Shown piece by piece: positions 9,901 through 18,015 of a stretch of DNA of 64,000 nt (positions within the stretch are counted from its first letter, which is position 1; every line of letters starts with the position of its first letter). Both the position numbers and the translations under genes were made by a program. A model generated the notes under the pieces. That model was not told the origin of the DNA. It was given only the letters and a program-made list of their open reading frames with translations, and made no database searches. Source of the DNA: Gemmatimonadota bacterium (GTDB lineage: Bacteria > Gemmatimonadota > Gemmatimonadetes > Longimicrobiales > Gaopeijiaceae); NCBI GenBank assembly GCA_022823145.1, contig JAJDXS010000004.1, positions 186,001 through 250,000 of the forward strand. The letters are read 5' to 3'.

Positions 9901-10260
9901 GCGGGGGGAAGAGCCGGCGTCGGCAGTCACGGCCAGCTCCAGGGGCTCAGTTACCACTGGGAACTGTGGGCGACCCACGCCGGCGGAATGACCGAGCACG
10001 AGGCACTGCAGGTAGCCACGATTATCGGCGCACACTCGCTCGGCCTGGACCGCGATCTCGGCTCCATCGAGGTTGGCAAGCTGGCGGATCTGGTCGTCCT
10101 CGACGGCAACCCCCTCGACGACATCCGCAACAGCAACACGGTCGACCGCGTCATGATGAACGGCCGCCTCTACGACGGCGACACCCTGGACCAGATCTGG
10201 CCCGACCAGGTGGCGGCGGGTCCGTTCTATTGGCTGCGGGAGGCTCCGCCGGGGCGGTGA
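6877..10260 (+). CDS. Exported TolB/WD40-type beta-propeller plus amidohydrolase fusion
   Basis: About 1127 residues. The chosen ATG (6877) has a GGAAGAAGAG stretch upstream and gives a signal peptide ending near ASHPLVAQ; a TTG at 6937 overlapping the previous stop is an alternative with poor ribosome-site spacing. The N-terminal two-thirds is made of TolB/PD40 blades (repeated FSPDG, WSPDGE, WTPDGD). An acidic Glu/Asp linker lies at about 661-688. The C-terminal metal-dependent amidohydrolase has the HxH pair at H772/H774 (DTHAH), a candidate Lys (TIKMYG), and later His residues (GVEHNMP, GSHGQ). The usual late Asp ligand is not obvious at GSHGQ. Such fusions hydrolyse amide bonds of peptides or cyclic substrates outside the cytoplasm. 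A paralogue lies at 43869-47234. Confidence 0.85.
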   Translation: MQTDRRSTRANGVRDLPRGGLRVATIQRGVQLLLATAFALASHPLVAQDDPHPQQEGLPLAPGRTISTSFTEGSWMSVDVSPDGQTLVFDFLGDLYTMPINGGTATPLTQGMAFDGQPRFSPDGMRVVFTSDRSGGEGIHIIALDKSDTVQVTQGKSSSYQSPEWTPDGDYVIATRQGPGQGKLWLYHVDGGTGIQLIDEPANRRTTGAAFGDNGRHIWYAYRTGSWEYNSGMRQYQLAVYDRETGESATRSFRYGGAFRPTLSPDGRWLVYGSRHIGDTGLRIRDLDTGDERWLAFPVQRDDQESRATRDAYPGMSFTPDSDAVIAYYGGGLWRVPVDGSEATPIPFRVDIDMAIGPEVDFDYPIEDTETFVAKQVRDAVPSPSGDRIAFSLLARVYVMEWPGGTPERLTGSDANEHMPAWSPDGEDIAYTTWDDATGGHLYRVDSDGGDPTRLTTASALYNNPAWSPDGERIIAVRGPGRAYDEALTRGVPGGADDLVWIPATGGDATVIAPARDGNHHFTGDPDRIYAYNPGDGLVSFRWDGTDRRQHVRVVGAGPPGSSAPPPATLVTMAPRGDQALARIYNHLYTVTVPLVGGDVPTINVGNPDNASFPARQLTEIGGEFPAWGHDGRKIHWTIGNAHVVYDLDTARAFEDSVAAAREEEAEEEEEEGEEGEGGQDAEQNDDDPRYTPEEVRIRVEFPRDIPRGVVVLSGARVVTMNGDEVLESGDIVVRDNRIAEVGGTGAVVHPADATVIDLAGKTIVPGFIDTHAHLRAQINILRTQPWSYAANLAYGVTTTRDPQTGTTDVISYEDLVRAGRILSPRIYSTGPGVFSSENVKDLDHARRVLRRYSDYYDTKTIKMYGAGNREQRQWIIEAARELELMPTTEGGLDTKDNMTMAIDGYSGVEHNMPGFPMYADMVELVARSMMAYTPTILVTYGGPWAENFFYATEDVLGDEKLARFTPMEEILQKALRRPGPGPGPSGWFHPEVHTFDQVSAFVRDVIRAGGRAGVGSHGQLQGLSYHWELWATHAGGMTEHEALQVATIIGAHSLGLDRDLGSIEVGKLADLVVLDGNPLDDIRNSNTVDRVMMNGRLYDGDTLDQIWPDQVAAGPFYWLREAPPGR

Positions 10261-11441
10261 GCGCACGGGCTGCGGTCACACCCGGTCTCGACGTTCTCGT
10301 CCGCGGCGGCGGTGATGCGCCCACGCTCCGCGACGCTCGTCTGGGACTCATCGCCCACCCCGCCTCGATCACCTCCGAGTTGCAGTTCTCCGCCGATGCC
10401 GTCCGCGCGGCCGGCTACGACCTGCGCGCCCTGTTCGGTCCCCAGCACGGCGCCCGCGGCGAGAAGCAGGACAACATGATCGAGTCGGGCCACTACACCG
10501 ATCCCGTGACCGGTCTCCCCGTACACTCCCTGTACGGCGAAGTCCGCAAGCCGACCCCCGAGATGCTCGACGGCCTCGACGCCGTGCTCTTCGACCTGCA
10601 GGACGTGGGTGTGCGCGTCTACACCTTCATGTGGACGATGGCGCTGGCCATGGAGGCGTGCGCGGCTGCGGGTGTGCACTTTGTGGTGCTGGACCGCCCC
10701 AATCCCATCGGCGGCGTCAGGCGCGAGGGGCCCGTGTTGCGCGAGGACTACCGTTCGTTCGTGGGCCTCCACCCGGTTCCGCTCCGCCACGGCCTGACCT
10801 GCGGCGAGATGGCGCGCTGGCTGAACGATGAGCGCGGCATCGGCTGCGACCTCGCCGTGATCCCCTGCGAAGGGTGGCAGCGCGACATGTCCTGGGACGA
10901 CACCGGCCTGCCCTGGGTGATGCCCAGCCCCAACCTGCCCACACCCGACTCCTGCGTCGTCTACCCTGGCATGGTGCTGATCGAAGGCACCAACCTCTCG
11001 GAAGGCCGCGGCACCACCCGGCCCTTTGAGCTTTTCGGCGCCCCGTGGCTGGACCCGGCAGCCCTCGTTGCCCGGCTCGCCCGCGCCAACCTGCCCGGCG
11101 TCGCGTTCCGCCCCTGTCATTTCGAGCCGACCTTCCAGAAGCACGCGGGCGCGCTTTGCGGCGGCGCCCAGATGCACGTCACGGATCCGGACGCCTTCGA
11201 GCCGGTGTGCACTGCGGTAGAGATCCTCGTTGCTGCGCGCGAGCTCGCCCCGCACAGCATGGCCTGGGGCCAGCCTCCGTACGAGTACGAGGAGACCCTG
11301 GCCCCCATCGACATCCTCTGGGGAAGCGCGTCGCTGCGGGAAGGCGTGGATGCGGGCGCCACGGCAACCGAGATCCTGGCAGGTGTCGATGCCGAACTTG
11401 AGACCTTCAGTGAGTCGGTAGGGCGTCACCTGCTGTATTGA
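10257..11441 (+). CDS. namZ: DUF1343 protein, NamZ-type exo-beta-N-acetylmuramidase
   Basis: 394 residues from a GTG overlapping the previous stop (GTGA). The sequence carries the family hallmarks FGPQHGARG, the L-Y-G-E segment, LFDLQDVGVRVYTF, the DRPNPIGG loop and EGTNLSEGRGTTRPFE. DUF1343 proteins include NamZ, which removes terminal MurNAc from peptidoglycan fragments; that assignment is family knowledge, and relatives may differ in substrate. No signal peptide is visible from this start, whereas characterised relatives are often exported, so either this one acts in the cytoplasm on imported muropeptides or a different start is used. It closes the operon: a small hairpin and a convergent gene follow. 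Confidence 0.8.
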   Translation: MSARAAVTPGLDVLVRGGGDAPTLRDARLGLIAHPASITSELQFSADAVRAAGYDLRALFGPQHGARGEKQDNMIESGHYTDPVTGLPVHSLYGEVRKPTPEMLDGLDAVLFDLQDVGVRVYTFMWTMALAMEACAAAGVHFVVLDRPNPIGGVRREGPVLREDYRSFVGLHPVPLRHGLTCGEMARWLNDERGIGCDLAVIPCEGWQRDMSWDDTGLPWVMPSPNLPTPDSCVVYPGMVLIEGTNLSEGRGTTRPFELFGAPWLDPAALVARLARANLPGVAFRPCHFEPTFQKHAGALCGGAQMHVTDPDAFEPVCTAVEILVAARELAPHSMAWGQPPYEYEETLAPIDILWGSASLREGVDAGATATEILAGVDAELETFSESVGRHLLY

Positions 11442-11466
11442 AACCGACCCGGAATCACCCCGGCTG

Positions 11467-11483
11467 GTACGGCATTGCCGTAC
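11467..11483. terminator. Short hairpin between convergent genes
   Basis: GTACGGC-ATT-GCCGTAC is a perfect 7-base stem with a 3-base loop in the 109-base gap between the DUF1343 gene (+) and the EEP gene (-). There is no T-tract on either side, so termination is inferred from position only. Confidence 0.4.
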
Positions 11484-11550
11484 ACACCCCAGGTTTGGCT
11501 ATCCCGGCTCACCTCTGTCTGCTGATACGGACTGCCAAAGCCCGGGCGAT

Positions 11551-13194
11551 TCACCTCACGGCGAAATCCACCACCAACGGCAGGTGGTCCGACTTTTCGG
11601 TGTCCGACTCCAGGATGCCGAGTGCGTCCCGTGCATTCGCCGACATGTCCGCCGCGTCGAAGAGGAATGCCCGCTCGACCTGGAGTACCTCCTCGCGGTA
11701 GAGCAGGTAGTCCAGCCGTCCGGGCGAGAACGGGTCCTCGCCCCAGGTGCTGCGCCAGGTGGCCAGGGAGCGGTCGCGGAGCCGCTCGATACGCGCCACC
11801 TCCAGGTCGCGCCCGCCGATCCCCAGGCCGCGCCGCAGTTCGTCGAGCGGCCGTGCGGACCCGACCACGTTGAGGTCGCCGGCCACTACCAGGCCCGCGC
11901 CGGGCCGATCGTCCAGCGCCGCGGCGACCGCCTCGTTCAGAGTGCGGGCTTGCAGCTCGCGCAGCCGATCACGGGGGGAGCCGTCGTATCCGGCGCTCTG
12001 CAGGTCCATCGGGACGAAGAGGATGTCGCGGCCGTCCACCGTCACCCAGGCACCGGTCGCCGAGAGGCCACCCTCCGCTTCGGCGCGCGCCAGGACCGCA
12101 GGCGGCGCCATGCCGGGGACTTCCGGCTCATCCCCAACCGCGCGCAGCCAGCCGTCGAGTGCGCCGGGACGGTAGCCGATCCTGCCCATTCCGCTCTCTC
12201 CCACCACCTCCCGACCCATGGCCCCGACCGCCGTCCGCTGCCGTCCGCCGCCCGAGGCCAGCCACCACGTCCATGCCTCGCCTTCCGCCGCGAGGCCCCG
12301 TGTGAAGCGCGCAAGATCCTCCCGGGTTGCGGCGAAGTAGATCTCGTCGAGGAGGAGGATGTCGGGGGTGAGCGCGGCGACCACACGGCGAAAGGCCTCC
12401 TGGTTGTTGCGAAAGCTCAGGCTGGAGACATTCCAGGCCACGACCCGGAGGGCGTCCGGAACCCTGGCCACCGCCGTGGAGCCCAGCAGGGGAGGCTCCC
12501 CACCGGGCGCAGTCGTGAGCGCATGGCGGAACACCGGCGTCTGATCGACCACGTCGCCAGCGCGCACGTAGCGCAGGCTGCCGGCCACCGCGCCCCCCGG
12601 CCGGGCCTCCCGCCACACGCCCGTGGCCTCGGCGACCGCGGTCCGATCCAGCCGCACCTCGAACCGGTCGGACGAGTGCGTGGGTGACACCAGCAAGCCC
12701 ACGCGGGATGCCGGTTCCACCTCGCCCGGACCGTTCGGCCCGAAGCTGCGGACGCCCACCCCCGCCCCGTGCCGATCCTGCTCCGGTTCGGTCTGGCGCG
12801 TCAGAATGACGATCAGATCGGCGCCCTCCACGCCGGCGTACGATCCTCCGGTGGCGGGGGCCGCATAGGCGTCCAGGTCCAGCACCAGTTCGACCGAGCC
12901 GCGCAGGCCCTGCACCGTGACGGTATGGCCCAGGTCGATCAGGAAGTGGAGGAAGCGGGGGTCGTCCTGCACCGCGAGCCCACCGAGGTCGACGGGAGAA
13001 CCAGCAGATACGTCGCCGATGGGATCGACCAGTACTGGTGCGACCCCCTCCCAGTCGCCGAATTCGCCGTCGGTCCAGACGGGGGGCTGCGGCGCCGGCG
13101 GGTCGACCGCACACCCGGCGGTCAACGCAACAAGGGCGGTCGCGGCGATCCGGCTAGTGCAGTTGGCCACGAGTCTGTAATCCCGACATGTCAC
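11551..13194 (-). CDS. Endonuclease/exonuclease/phosphatase-fold lipoprotein
   Basis: 547 residues from a GTG at 13194; a second GTG at 13170 would give a shorter, more typical leader. The lipobox LTAGC puts it at the membrane surface. The first half (about 30-230) is a beta-rich domain of no recognised family. The second half is an EEP-superfamily domain: VVAWNVSSLSF at its start, GDLNVVGS in the middle, a DYLLYR stretch and the terminal SDHLPLVVDF. These match the metal-binding and catalytic signature of DNase I-like phosphoesterases. The substrate could be nucleic acid, a phospholipid or a phosphorylated sugar; the sequence does not decide. It lies 44 bases downstream of an FG-GAP lipoprotein gene on the same strand, probably the same transcript. 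Confidence 0.8.
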   Translation of the reverse strand: MTCRDYRLVANCTSRIAATALVALTAGCAVDPPAPQPPVWTDGEFGDWEGVAPVLVDPIGDVSAGSPVDLGGLAVQDDPRFLHFLIDLGHTVTVQGLRGSVELVLDLDAYAAPATGGSYAGVEGADLIVILTRQTEPEQDRHGAGVGVRSFGPNGPGEVEPASRVGLLVSPTHSSDRFEVRLDRTAVAEATGVWREARPGGAVAGSLRYVRAGDVVDQTPVFRHALTTAPGGEPPLLGSTAVARVPDALRVVAWNVSSLSFRNNQEAFRRVVAALTPDILLLDEIYFAATREDLARFTRGLAAEGEAWTWWLASGGGRQRTAVGAMGREVVGESGMGRIGYRPGALDGWLRAVGDEPEVPGMAPPAVLARAEAEGGLSATGAWVTVDGRDILFVPMDLQSAGYDGSPRDRLRELQARTLNEAVAAALDDRPGAGLVVAGDLNVVGSARPLDELRRGLGIGGRDLEVARIERLRDRSLATWRSTWGEDPFSPGRLDYLLYREEVLQVERAFLFDAADMSANARDALGILESDTEKSDHLPLVVDFAVR

Positions 13195-13238
13195 AATGTA
13201 AAGTAAACATTACTTTTCCGGTGATTGGACCGCGCGCC

Positions 13239-14807
13239 TCAGCCGTCCTGCCTGACGATGAGCCAGCTGCCGCGGTAATCCTGCGGAAAGACACCCTCGC
13301 GCACCATCGTCACCCTGCGGCCCCCGGCAACGTAGGTCACCCGCACATCGACCCGCTCAACGCCGGCCGGAATCCCGAAGTGAACCGGCGTCGCGCCCTG
13401 CGAACAATAGCCGCCGCCGGTGTCCACGAGCCGCGTACCGAGAATCCGCCCCGTGTCGTGTTCCAGCACCTGCACCTCGGCGCCGGGCACCATGGTCTGC
13501 CCTGCCGCGTCAGTTGCCGCGACCTGAAGCGAACGCGCCGCGATATCGGCGGGCAACAGGTTCCTGTAGAGGTGATGCGTGCCCCCGGCCTGATCGTTGT
13601 TGGCAATCGCCAGATCCAGATCGCCGTCGCGATCGAAGTCGGCCCAGGCGACCCCGTGGCTCGGCCCGTGTTCGAGCAGGTTCGCCGGGAGCTCGTTGGT
13701 GAAGGCGCCGCCCGCGTTCATGAAGAGATGGTCTTCGACGGCGGCGATGCCCGACAGGTATGACGTCACCACCAGGTCAGGCAAGCCATTGTGGTCCACA
13801 TCCGCCCAGGCTGCCGTTGTGGAGTGGTAGTCGACGCCCAGCGTTGCCGGATCGGTGACGTCCGTGAACGTGCCGTCGCCGTTGTTGCTCCAGAGGATAT
13901 CCGGGCCGTAGGTGGCGATGAACAGGTCGAGATCGCCGTCGTTGTCGTAGTCGGCGACCGCCGGCGCGACGCTGCCGTACTCCTCGCCCCGGTTCGGGTG
14001 GTTCATCCCGAGCGCCGGTGCCACGTCGACGAACGTGCCGTCCCCTTCGTTGCGAAGGAAGGCGTCCTCGTCGCCGTTCTGGTTGGACACGTGGACGTCC
14101 AGGTCGCCGTCGCGGTCGTAGTCGAACCATGCGACGCCCACCGTGCGCCGCGGATCGCCCACGCCCGACGCCTCGGTCACGTCCGTGAAGCGCCACGCGG
14201 GACCAGGGGCGGTGGCCCCGCTCAGGGGTCCGTCGTTGCGAAAGAGCCGGTTGGGCTGATCGCGCATCGCAACGAAGAGGTCCAGGTCGCCATCGCCGTC
14301 GTAGTCGATCCAGCTGGGTTGGCGCGTGTTGCCGAGCAGATCCACGCCGAGCCCGGCCGCAACATCCACAAAGACCTGGTCGTCGTTGCGAAAGAGCCGG
14401 TTCGGTGTCTCCGCCGTGGCGGAATGGCCGACGTAGAGGTCCAGGTCGCCATCGCCATCGTAGTCCCCCCACGCCGCGGCGCGTGTGTCCTCCAGATCGG
14501 ACAATCCGAGCGCCGGCGCCACGTCCACGAAGTAGCCGCCCTCGTTGCGGTAGAGGCGATTCTCCGAGTAGCGCATTCCCACGAACAGGTCCAGATCGCC
14601 GTCGCGGTCGAAGTCGGCCCAGGCGTTGGGTTGCGCGCCGGGTGTGGCGAAGAGGTCGGGCTGCACGTGGTCGAAGGCGGGCGGGGGCGGGTCCACGCGG
14701 GGATCGCCACAGGCCGTCAGGACGGAGACGAGGAGAAATGCGACGGACCCCCCGCCTGGCAGTTTGCACCAGGACCGACCGGCTGCATACTCAATCCGGA
14801 ACCCCAT
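13239..14807 (-). CDS. FG-GAP/VCBS seven-bladed propeller lipoprotein
   Basis: 522 residues. The start is ATG 14807: AAGGAGG lies 8 bases upstream, whereas the GTG five codons earlier would place that site inside the gene. The signal ends in lipobox LTAC. Seven repeats carry a DxDxDGDxDL-type calcium loop (for example DFDRDGDLDLFVG, DYDGDGDLDLYVG, DYDNDGDLDLFIA; the sixth, DVDHNGLPDL, is degenerate). They should fold as an integrin-like beta-propeller. A C-terminal domain of about 110 residues resembles the ASPIC/UnbV tail often attached to such proteins. The expected location is the cell surface or periplasm, in ligand or matrix binding; no enzymatic residues are seen. Divergent from the thioesterase gene, with only 21 bases between them. 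Confidence 0.85.
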   Translation of the reverse strand: MGFRIEYAAGRSWCKLPGGGSVAFLLVSVLTACGDPRVDPPPPAFDHVQPDLFATPGAQPNAWADFDRDGDLDLFVGMRYSENRLYRNEGGYFVDVAPALGLSDLEDTRAAAWGDYDGDGDLDLYVGHSATAETPNRLFRNDDQVFVDVAAGLGVDLLGNTRQPSWIDYDGDGDLDLFVAMRDQPNRLFRNDGPLSGATAPGPAWRFTDVTEASGVGDPRRTVGVAWFDYDRDGDLDVHVSNQNGDEDAFLRNEGDGTFVDVAPALGMNHPNRGEEYGSVAPAVADYDNDGDLDLFIATYGPDILWSNNGDGTFTDVTDPATLGVDYHSTTAAWADVDHNGLPDLVVTSYLSGIAAVEDHLFMNAGGAFTNELPANLLEHGPSHGVAWADFDRDGDLDLAIANNDQAGGTHHLYRNLLPADIAARSLQVAATDAAGQTMVPGAEVQVLEHDTGRILGTRLVDTGGGYCSQGATPVHFGIPAGVERVDVRVTYVAGGRRVTMVREGVFPQDYRGSWLIVRQDG

Positions 14808-14828
14808 CTGCACCTCCTTCACAGGCGA

Positions 14829-15299
14829 ATGGCGACGATGCTCGAACCGGGACGGAAGATACTCGCCTCGCAGCCCTTCAGCGTACTTCTCGGCGCCGAA
14901 TTGACCGGCCTGTCAGCTGGCGCGGCCGAAATAAGGATCCCGATTCGCCCCGAATTCGGACAGCAGCACGGGTTCGTGCACGGCGGTATCGTCAGCTATG
15001 CCGCGGACAATGCCCTCACGTTCGCGGGCGGCAGCGTCCTTGGAACCGGTGTGGTGACGTCCGAATTCAAGATCAATTACCTAAGGCCGGCCATGGGTGA
15101 AACCCTGGCTGCCCGCGCAACGGTCGTCCACCACGGAAAACGGCAAGCGGTCTGCAGGTGCGATGTCTTCGTGTCCGCGGACGGTATTGAAACGCCATGC
15201 GCAACGGCGCAGGGCACGATCGTCAGGCTCTCGTCGCCTACCGTCTCCCCCCGCGCCGGCCCCCGCGGCCACCCATCTGATTCCCCAGCCGGTACATGA
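14829..15299 (+). CDS. PaaI-like hotdog thioesterase
   Basis: 156 residues from ATG 14829. The core motif GFVHGGIVSYAADNAL (HGG at 51-53, D60) is the signature of PaaI/YiiD-type acyl-CoA thioesterases, and the length fits the single hotdog domain. It probably hydrolyses acyl- or aryl-CoA thioesters in the cytoplasm as a tetramer. The last 21 or so residues are Pro/Ser/Gly-rich, outside the normal fold, and encoded in DNA that overlaps the end of the convergent TonB-receptor gene by 62 bases. That tail could be a run-on caused by loss of an upstream stop. Confidence 0.85.
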   Translation: MATMLEPGRKILASQPFSVLLGAELTGLSAGAAEIRIPIRPEFGQQHGFVHGGIVSYAADNALTFAGGSVLGTGVVTSEFKINYLRPAMGETLAARATVVHHGKRQAVCRCDVFVSADGIETPCATAQGTIVRLSSPTVSPRAGPRGHPSDSPAGT

Positions 15300-18015
15300 C
15301 CCTGAACATGAAATACTGGCCGAGCGACTCGGTGCGCGATTCCTGAATGTAGTTCGCCGAATTCGTGACGGCGACGCCCTGATTCTGATTCAGCAGATCG
15401 TAGGCCTGCAGCTCGATCTCGGCTCGGTCCTCGAGAACGCGCCGGGTGATCGAAGCGTCCCAGCGCGCGATGTTTCGAGACTCCGAGAAAAGCCCCTGGT
15501 CGTAGGTGCGGTAGCGGAAGTCCGTCTCCACCTCCCAGGCACCGAGATACCAGGTGCCCTCCGCACGGTACTGGCTGTTGACGTAGTCCCGATTCAGTTC
15601 CTGGTTCAGGGAATACTCGACATCGTTGAAACTGAAGTCTGCCGACACCTCGACGTCGAAGCGGTCCTTGACCCGGTTGTCCACGCTTACCTCGAAGGTA
15701 TTGCGCAGGATCCGGCTCTCGTTGGCCGCGAGGTTGACCAGCTCCGTCCCTTCGGAATAGGTGACCCGGTACTCGAGGTCGAGGTCGATGCCGAGTCTCC
15801 TGACCGGCGTCCCGAAGTTCGCTCCCAGGTTGCCCGACCATTCGCCGTCAGTGTTGACCGGCATCCGCGTCTGAAAGCCCCGTTCGTCGAATAGGCGCGA
15901 GGTCGAAATGCTGTTGTCGTTGTAGGTGAAGCCGGCGAAGGTGAAGAGGTTGATGAAGCTGAACTGGTCGAAGAAGCGGTAGTCGGCGTTGAACCGGTGC
16001 CGGTACTCGGGGCGCAGATCCGGGTTGCCGGAGTAGACGTTGAGCGGGTCGCGGTTGTCCGGGTAGGGCTGGAGCTGTGTCAGCGACGGCTCGCGGCTGG
16101 AGCCGTCATAACGGAACTCCAGGTTCTGGCCTTCCCTGATCTCGTGCTTCATTCGGGCGTTGGCCAGCAGGTGGGTGTAGCCGTTTTGGATGGTCTGGTC
16201 GCGGTCGAGGATGACGCCTTCGAGCTGCGATCTCTGCACGCGGAGCCCGACGGTGAACCAGGAACGCTCCTCGTTGCGGCTGTAGCGCCCGCCGCCCTGC
16301 AGATAGGTGTACGCCCGCTCGAATCCCGAGCTCAGCCTGTCGTTGAACACGGGCACGCCGTCGATTAGGTCGTGGACCGAATTGTCACGGTCCTCACTGG
16401 TCGAATTGCGCTGGCCGAAGACCTCCATTGTGTGGCCGTCGGCGAGGGGCTGCGTCAGCGACAGACGAGCCGAGTTGCTCCATGTCCGTCCCACACGCGA
16501 CTGCTCCTGCAGGATCTCCTCGAATTCGCCATCGCGGCCGCTGCGTCCGCGAACCTCGCCCGTGACCACGGATGACAGGTCGGAGGAGAGATCGCTGTCC
16601 CGCAGGCCGCTTCTCAACTCCGCGACCAGACTCCGCCCGTCCTCGTTGAGCCGCCTGCGCCAGGTCAGACGCGCGTCGCCGCCCAGGTCGTCCCCGTCCA
16701 CGAGATAGTCCGTGGTGGCGGAATTGAGCATGGTGCCGCTCAGCGTGTGAGTCTGCCGGTTCGCGAAGGAGGTCAGCGACGAAGCACGCGTATTCCCGTT
16801 CATGCGCAACCGCAGATCGTGACCTTCCGAGAAGGTGACCTGGGCGTTGAGGTTCAACCGGTGGTTCCGGTTTCCGGCCTCCTGATTGCTGGTCTGGTCC
16901 ACCAGCGATGCGATGTCGGAACCGAAGAGCGCCTGCTGCTGAAGCGTCCGATCCTGGGAATTGTCGAGTTCGCTGACGAAATAGCTCCCCCTCACCCACG
17001 TGTCGTCGCCGGCGCCGAAGTCCCGGCCCGCGTTCAGTCCCAGGCTCATGGTCTCCGTGAAGCCGTCGTTGCCCCCGCCCCCGCGCCCGCCCCCGCCGGC
17101 GAAGTCCGCGAAATCGCGCCAGTTGAAGCCCGCGCGGTTGACGTTGTTGGCGTTTGCGGTCAGCGCGAGCTGGGTGTTGGGCGAGAAGCGGTTGAGCGTC
17201 AGCGAGCCGTCGTAGCGCGCCTCGTTGCCAACCGCCGGCGCGGCGATCCGGCCCTGATTGTCCACATCGCCGCCAACACCGCCGGTGGCGCGGCCGAAGT
17301 AACCGGTACGCGCCTCTTCCTTCAGCTTGAGGTCGATCGTGCGCTCTTCTTCACCGTCCGGGATCCCGGTGAACTCGGCCATGTCGGACTGCTTGTCGTA
17401 GACGTCGACCTGCGCGACAGCGTCCGCCGGCAGGTTCTGCGTGGCGACGGTCGCATCGCTGCTGAAGAACTCCTTGCCGTCGACGAGGACATTCTGGACC
17501 GTCTCGCCCTGGGCCGTGATCGTGCCGTCCGACTCGACCTGGATCCCGGGGAGCCTGCGCAACAGGTCCTCCACGTTCGCGTTGGGCGGTGTAGGAAACG
17601 CCTGCACGTTGTAGCTGAGGGTGTCCCGCCGGTTCACGAAGGGCACATGCTCGACGCTGACGACCAGTTCGTCCATCTCCACCGCGGTAACCGACAGCGA
17701 GACCTCGCCGGCGTCCACGTCGGCGTTCGTGACGTCGAAGTCGCGTCGCAGCGTCTGATACCCGATGAGTGTGACCTGAAGGATGTACTCGCCCGCGGGC
17801 AGGCCGGTGATGGTGAACGTTCCGTCACCGCGGCTCAGCGCGTACCTGGCGAGCGCCGAGTCCGGCCGCGTGAGCGCGACCACCATGGCATTCTGGAGCA
17901 GGGTTCCCGCCGAGTCGGCGACGACGCCCTGCACCTCGTACTCCCGAGCTTCCTCCTGCGCGCTCAGCGGCAGGGCCGGGATATGGCAACCAACCACCAA
18001 CACCAGGAATCTCAT
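15238..18015 (-). CDS. TonB-receptor-like outer membrane beta-barrel protein
   Basis: About 925 residues. The ATG at 18015 overlaps the stop of the GLPGLI gene (ATGA); a GTG at 18027 with GGAGGTGG in front is an alternative start. A signal peptide (ending near PLSAQ) is followed by a carboxypeptidase-regulatory beta-sandwich (about 25-105) and a plug-like domain containing NVEDLLRRLPGI and ENVLVDGKEFF-like segments. The rest is a long barrel rich in alternating aromatic strands. The C terminus is unusual: an RGGRRGGRR tail follows the last strand, where a terminal aromatic is more common. Proteins of this type (outer membrane beta-barrel family) are regularly paired with GLPGLI proteins in Bacteroidota. 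They probably import a peptide or metal complex. Confidence 0.85.
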   Translation of the reverse strand: MRFLVLVVGCHIPALPLSAQEEAREYEVQGVVADSAGTLLQNAMVVALTRPDSALARYALSRGDGTFTITGLPAGEYILQVTLIGYQTLRRDFDVTNADVDAGEVSLSVTAVEMDELVVSVEHVPFVNRRDTLSYNVQAFPTPPNANVEDLLRRLPGIQVESDGTITAQGETVQNVLVDGKEFFSSDATVATQNLPADAVAQVDVYDKQSDMAEFTGIPDGEEERTIDLKLKEEARTGYFGRATGGVGGDVDNQGRIAAPAVGNEARYDGSLTLNRFSPNTQLALTANANNVNRAGFNWRDFADFAGGGGRGGGGNDGFTETMSLGLNAGRDFGAGDDTWVRGSYFVSELDNSQDRTLQQQALFGSDIASLVDQTSNQEAGNRNHRLNLNAQVTFSEGHDLRLRMNGNTRASSLTSFANRQTHTLSGTMLNSATTDYLVDGDDLGGDARLTWRRRLNEDGRSLVAELRSGLRDSDLSSDLSSVVTGEVRGRSGRDGEFEEILQEQSRVGRTWSNSARLSLTQPLADGHTMEVFGQRNSTSEDRDNSVHDLIDGVPVFNDRLSSGFERAYTYLQGGGRYSRNEERSWFTVGLRVQRSQLEGVILDRDQTIQNGYTHLLANARMKHEIREGQNLEFRYDGSSREPSLTQLQPYPDNRDPLNVYSGNPDLRPEYRHRFNADYRFFDQFSFINLFTFAGFTYNDNSISTSRLFDERGFQTRMPVNTDGEWSGNLGANFGTPVRRLGIDLDLEYRVTYSEGTELVNLAANESRILRNTFEVSVDNRVKDRFDVEVSADFSFNDVEYSLNQELNRDYVNSQYRAEGTWYLGAWEVETDFRYRTYDQGLFSESRNIARWDASITRRVLEDRAEIELQAYDLLNQNQGVAVTNSANYIQESRTESLGQYFMFRVMYRLGNQMGGRGGRRGGRR

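Noticed and set aside
6856..10266. 1136-codon open frame on the minus strand opposite the first TolB-amidohydrolase gene
   Set aside because: Its Val/Asp/Ala/His-rich, domain-free composition is the antisense reading of GC-rich propeller repeats; the + strand gene has signal peptide and catalytic motifs.
13239..14807. Repeated DNA in the FG-GAP gene as a mobile or structural repeat
   Set aside because: The recurring calcium-loop codons explain it; repeats follow the protein blades.
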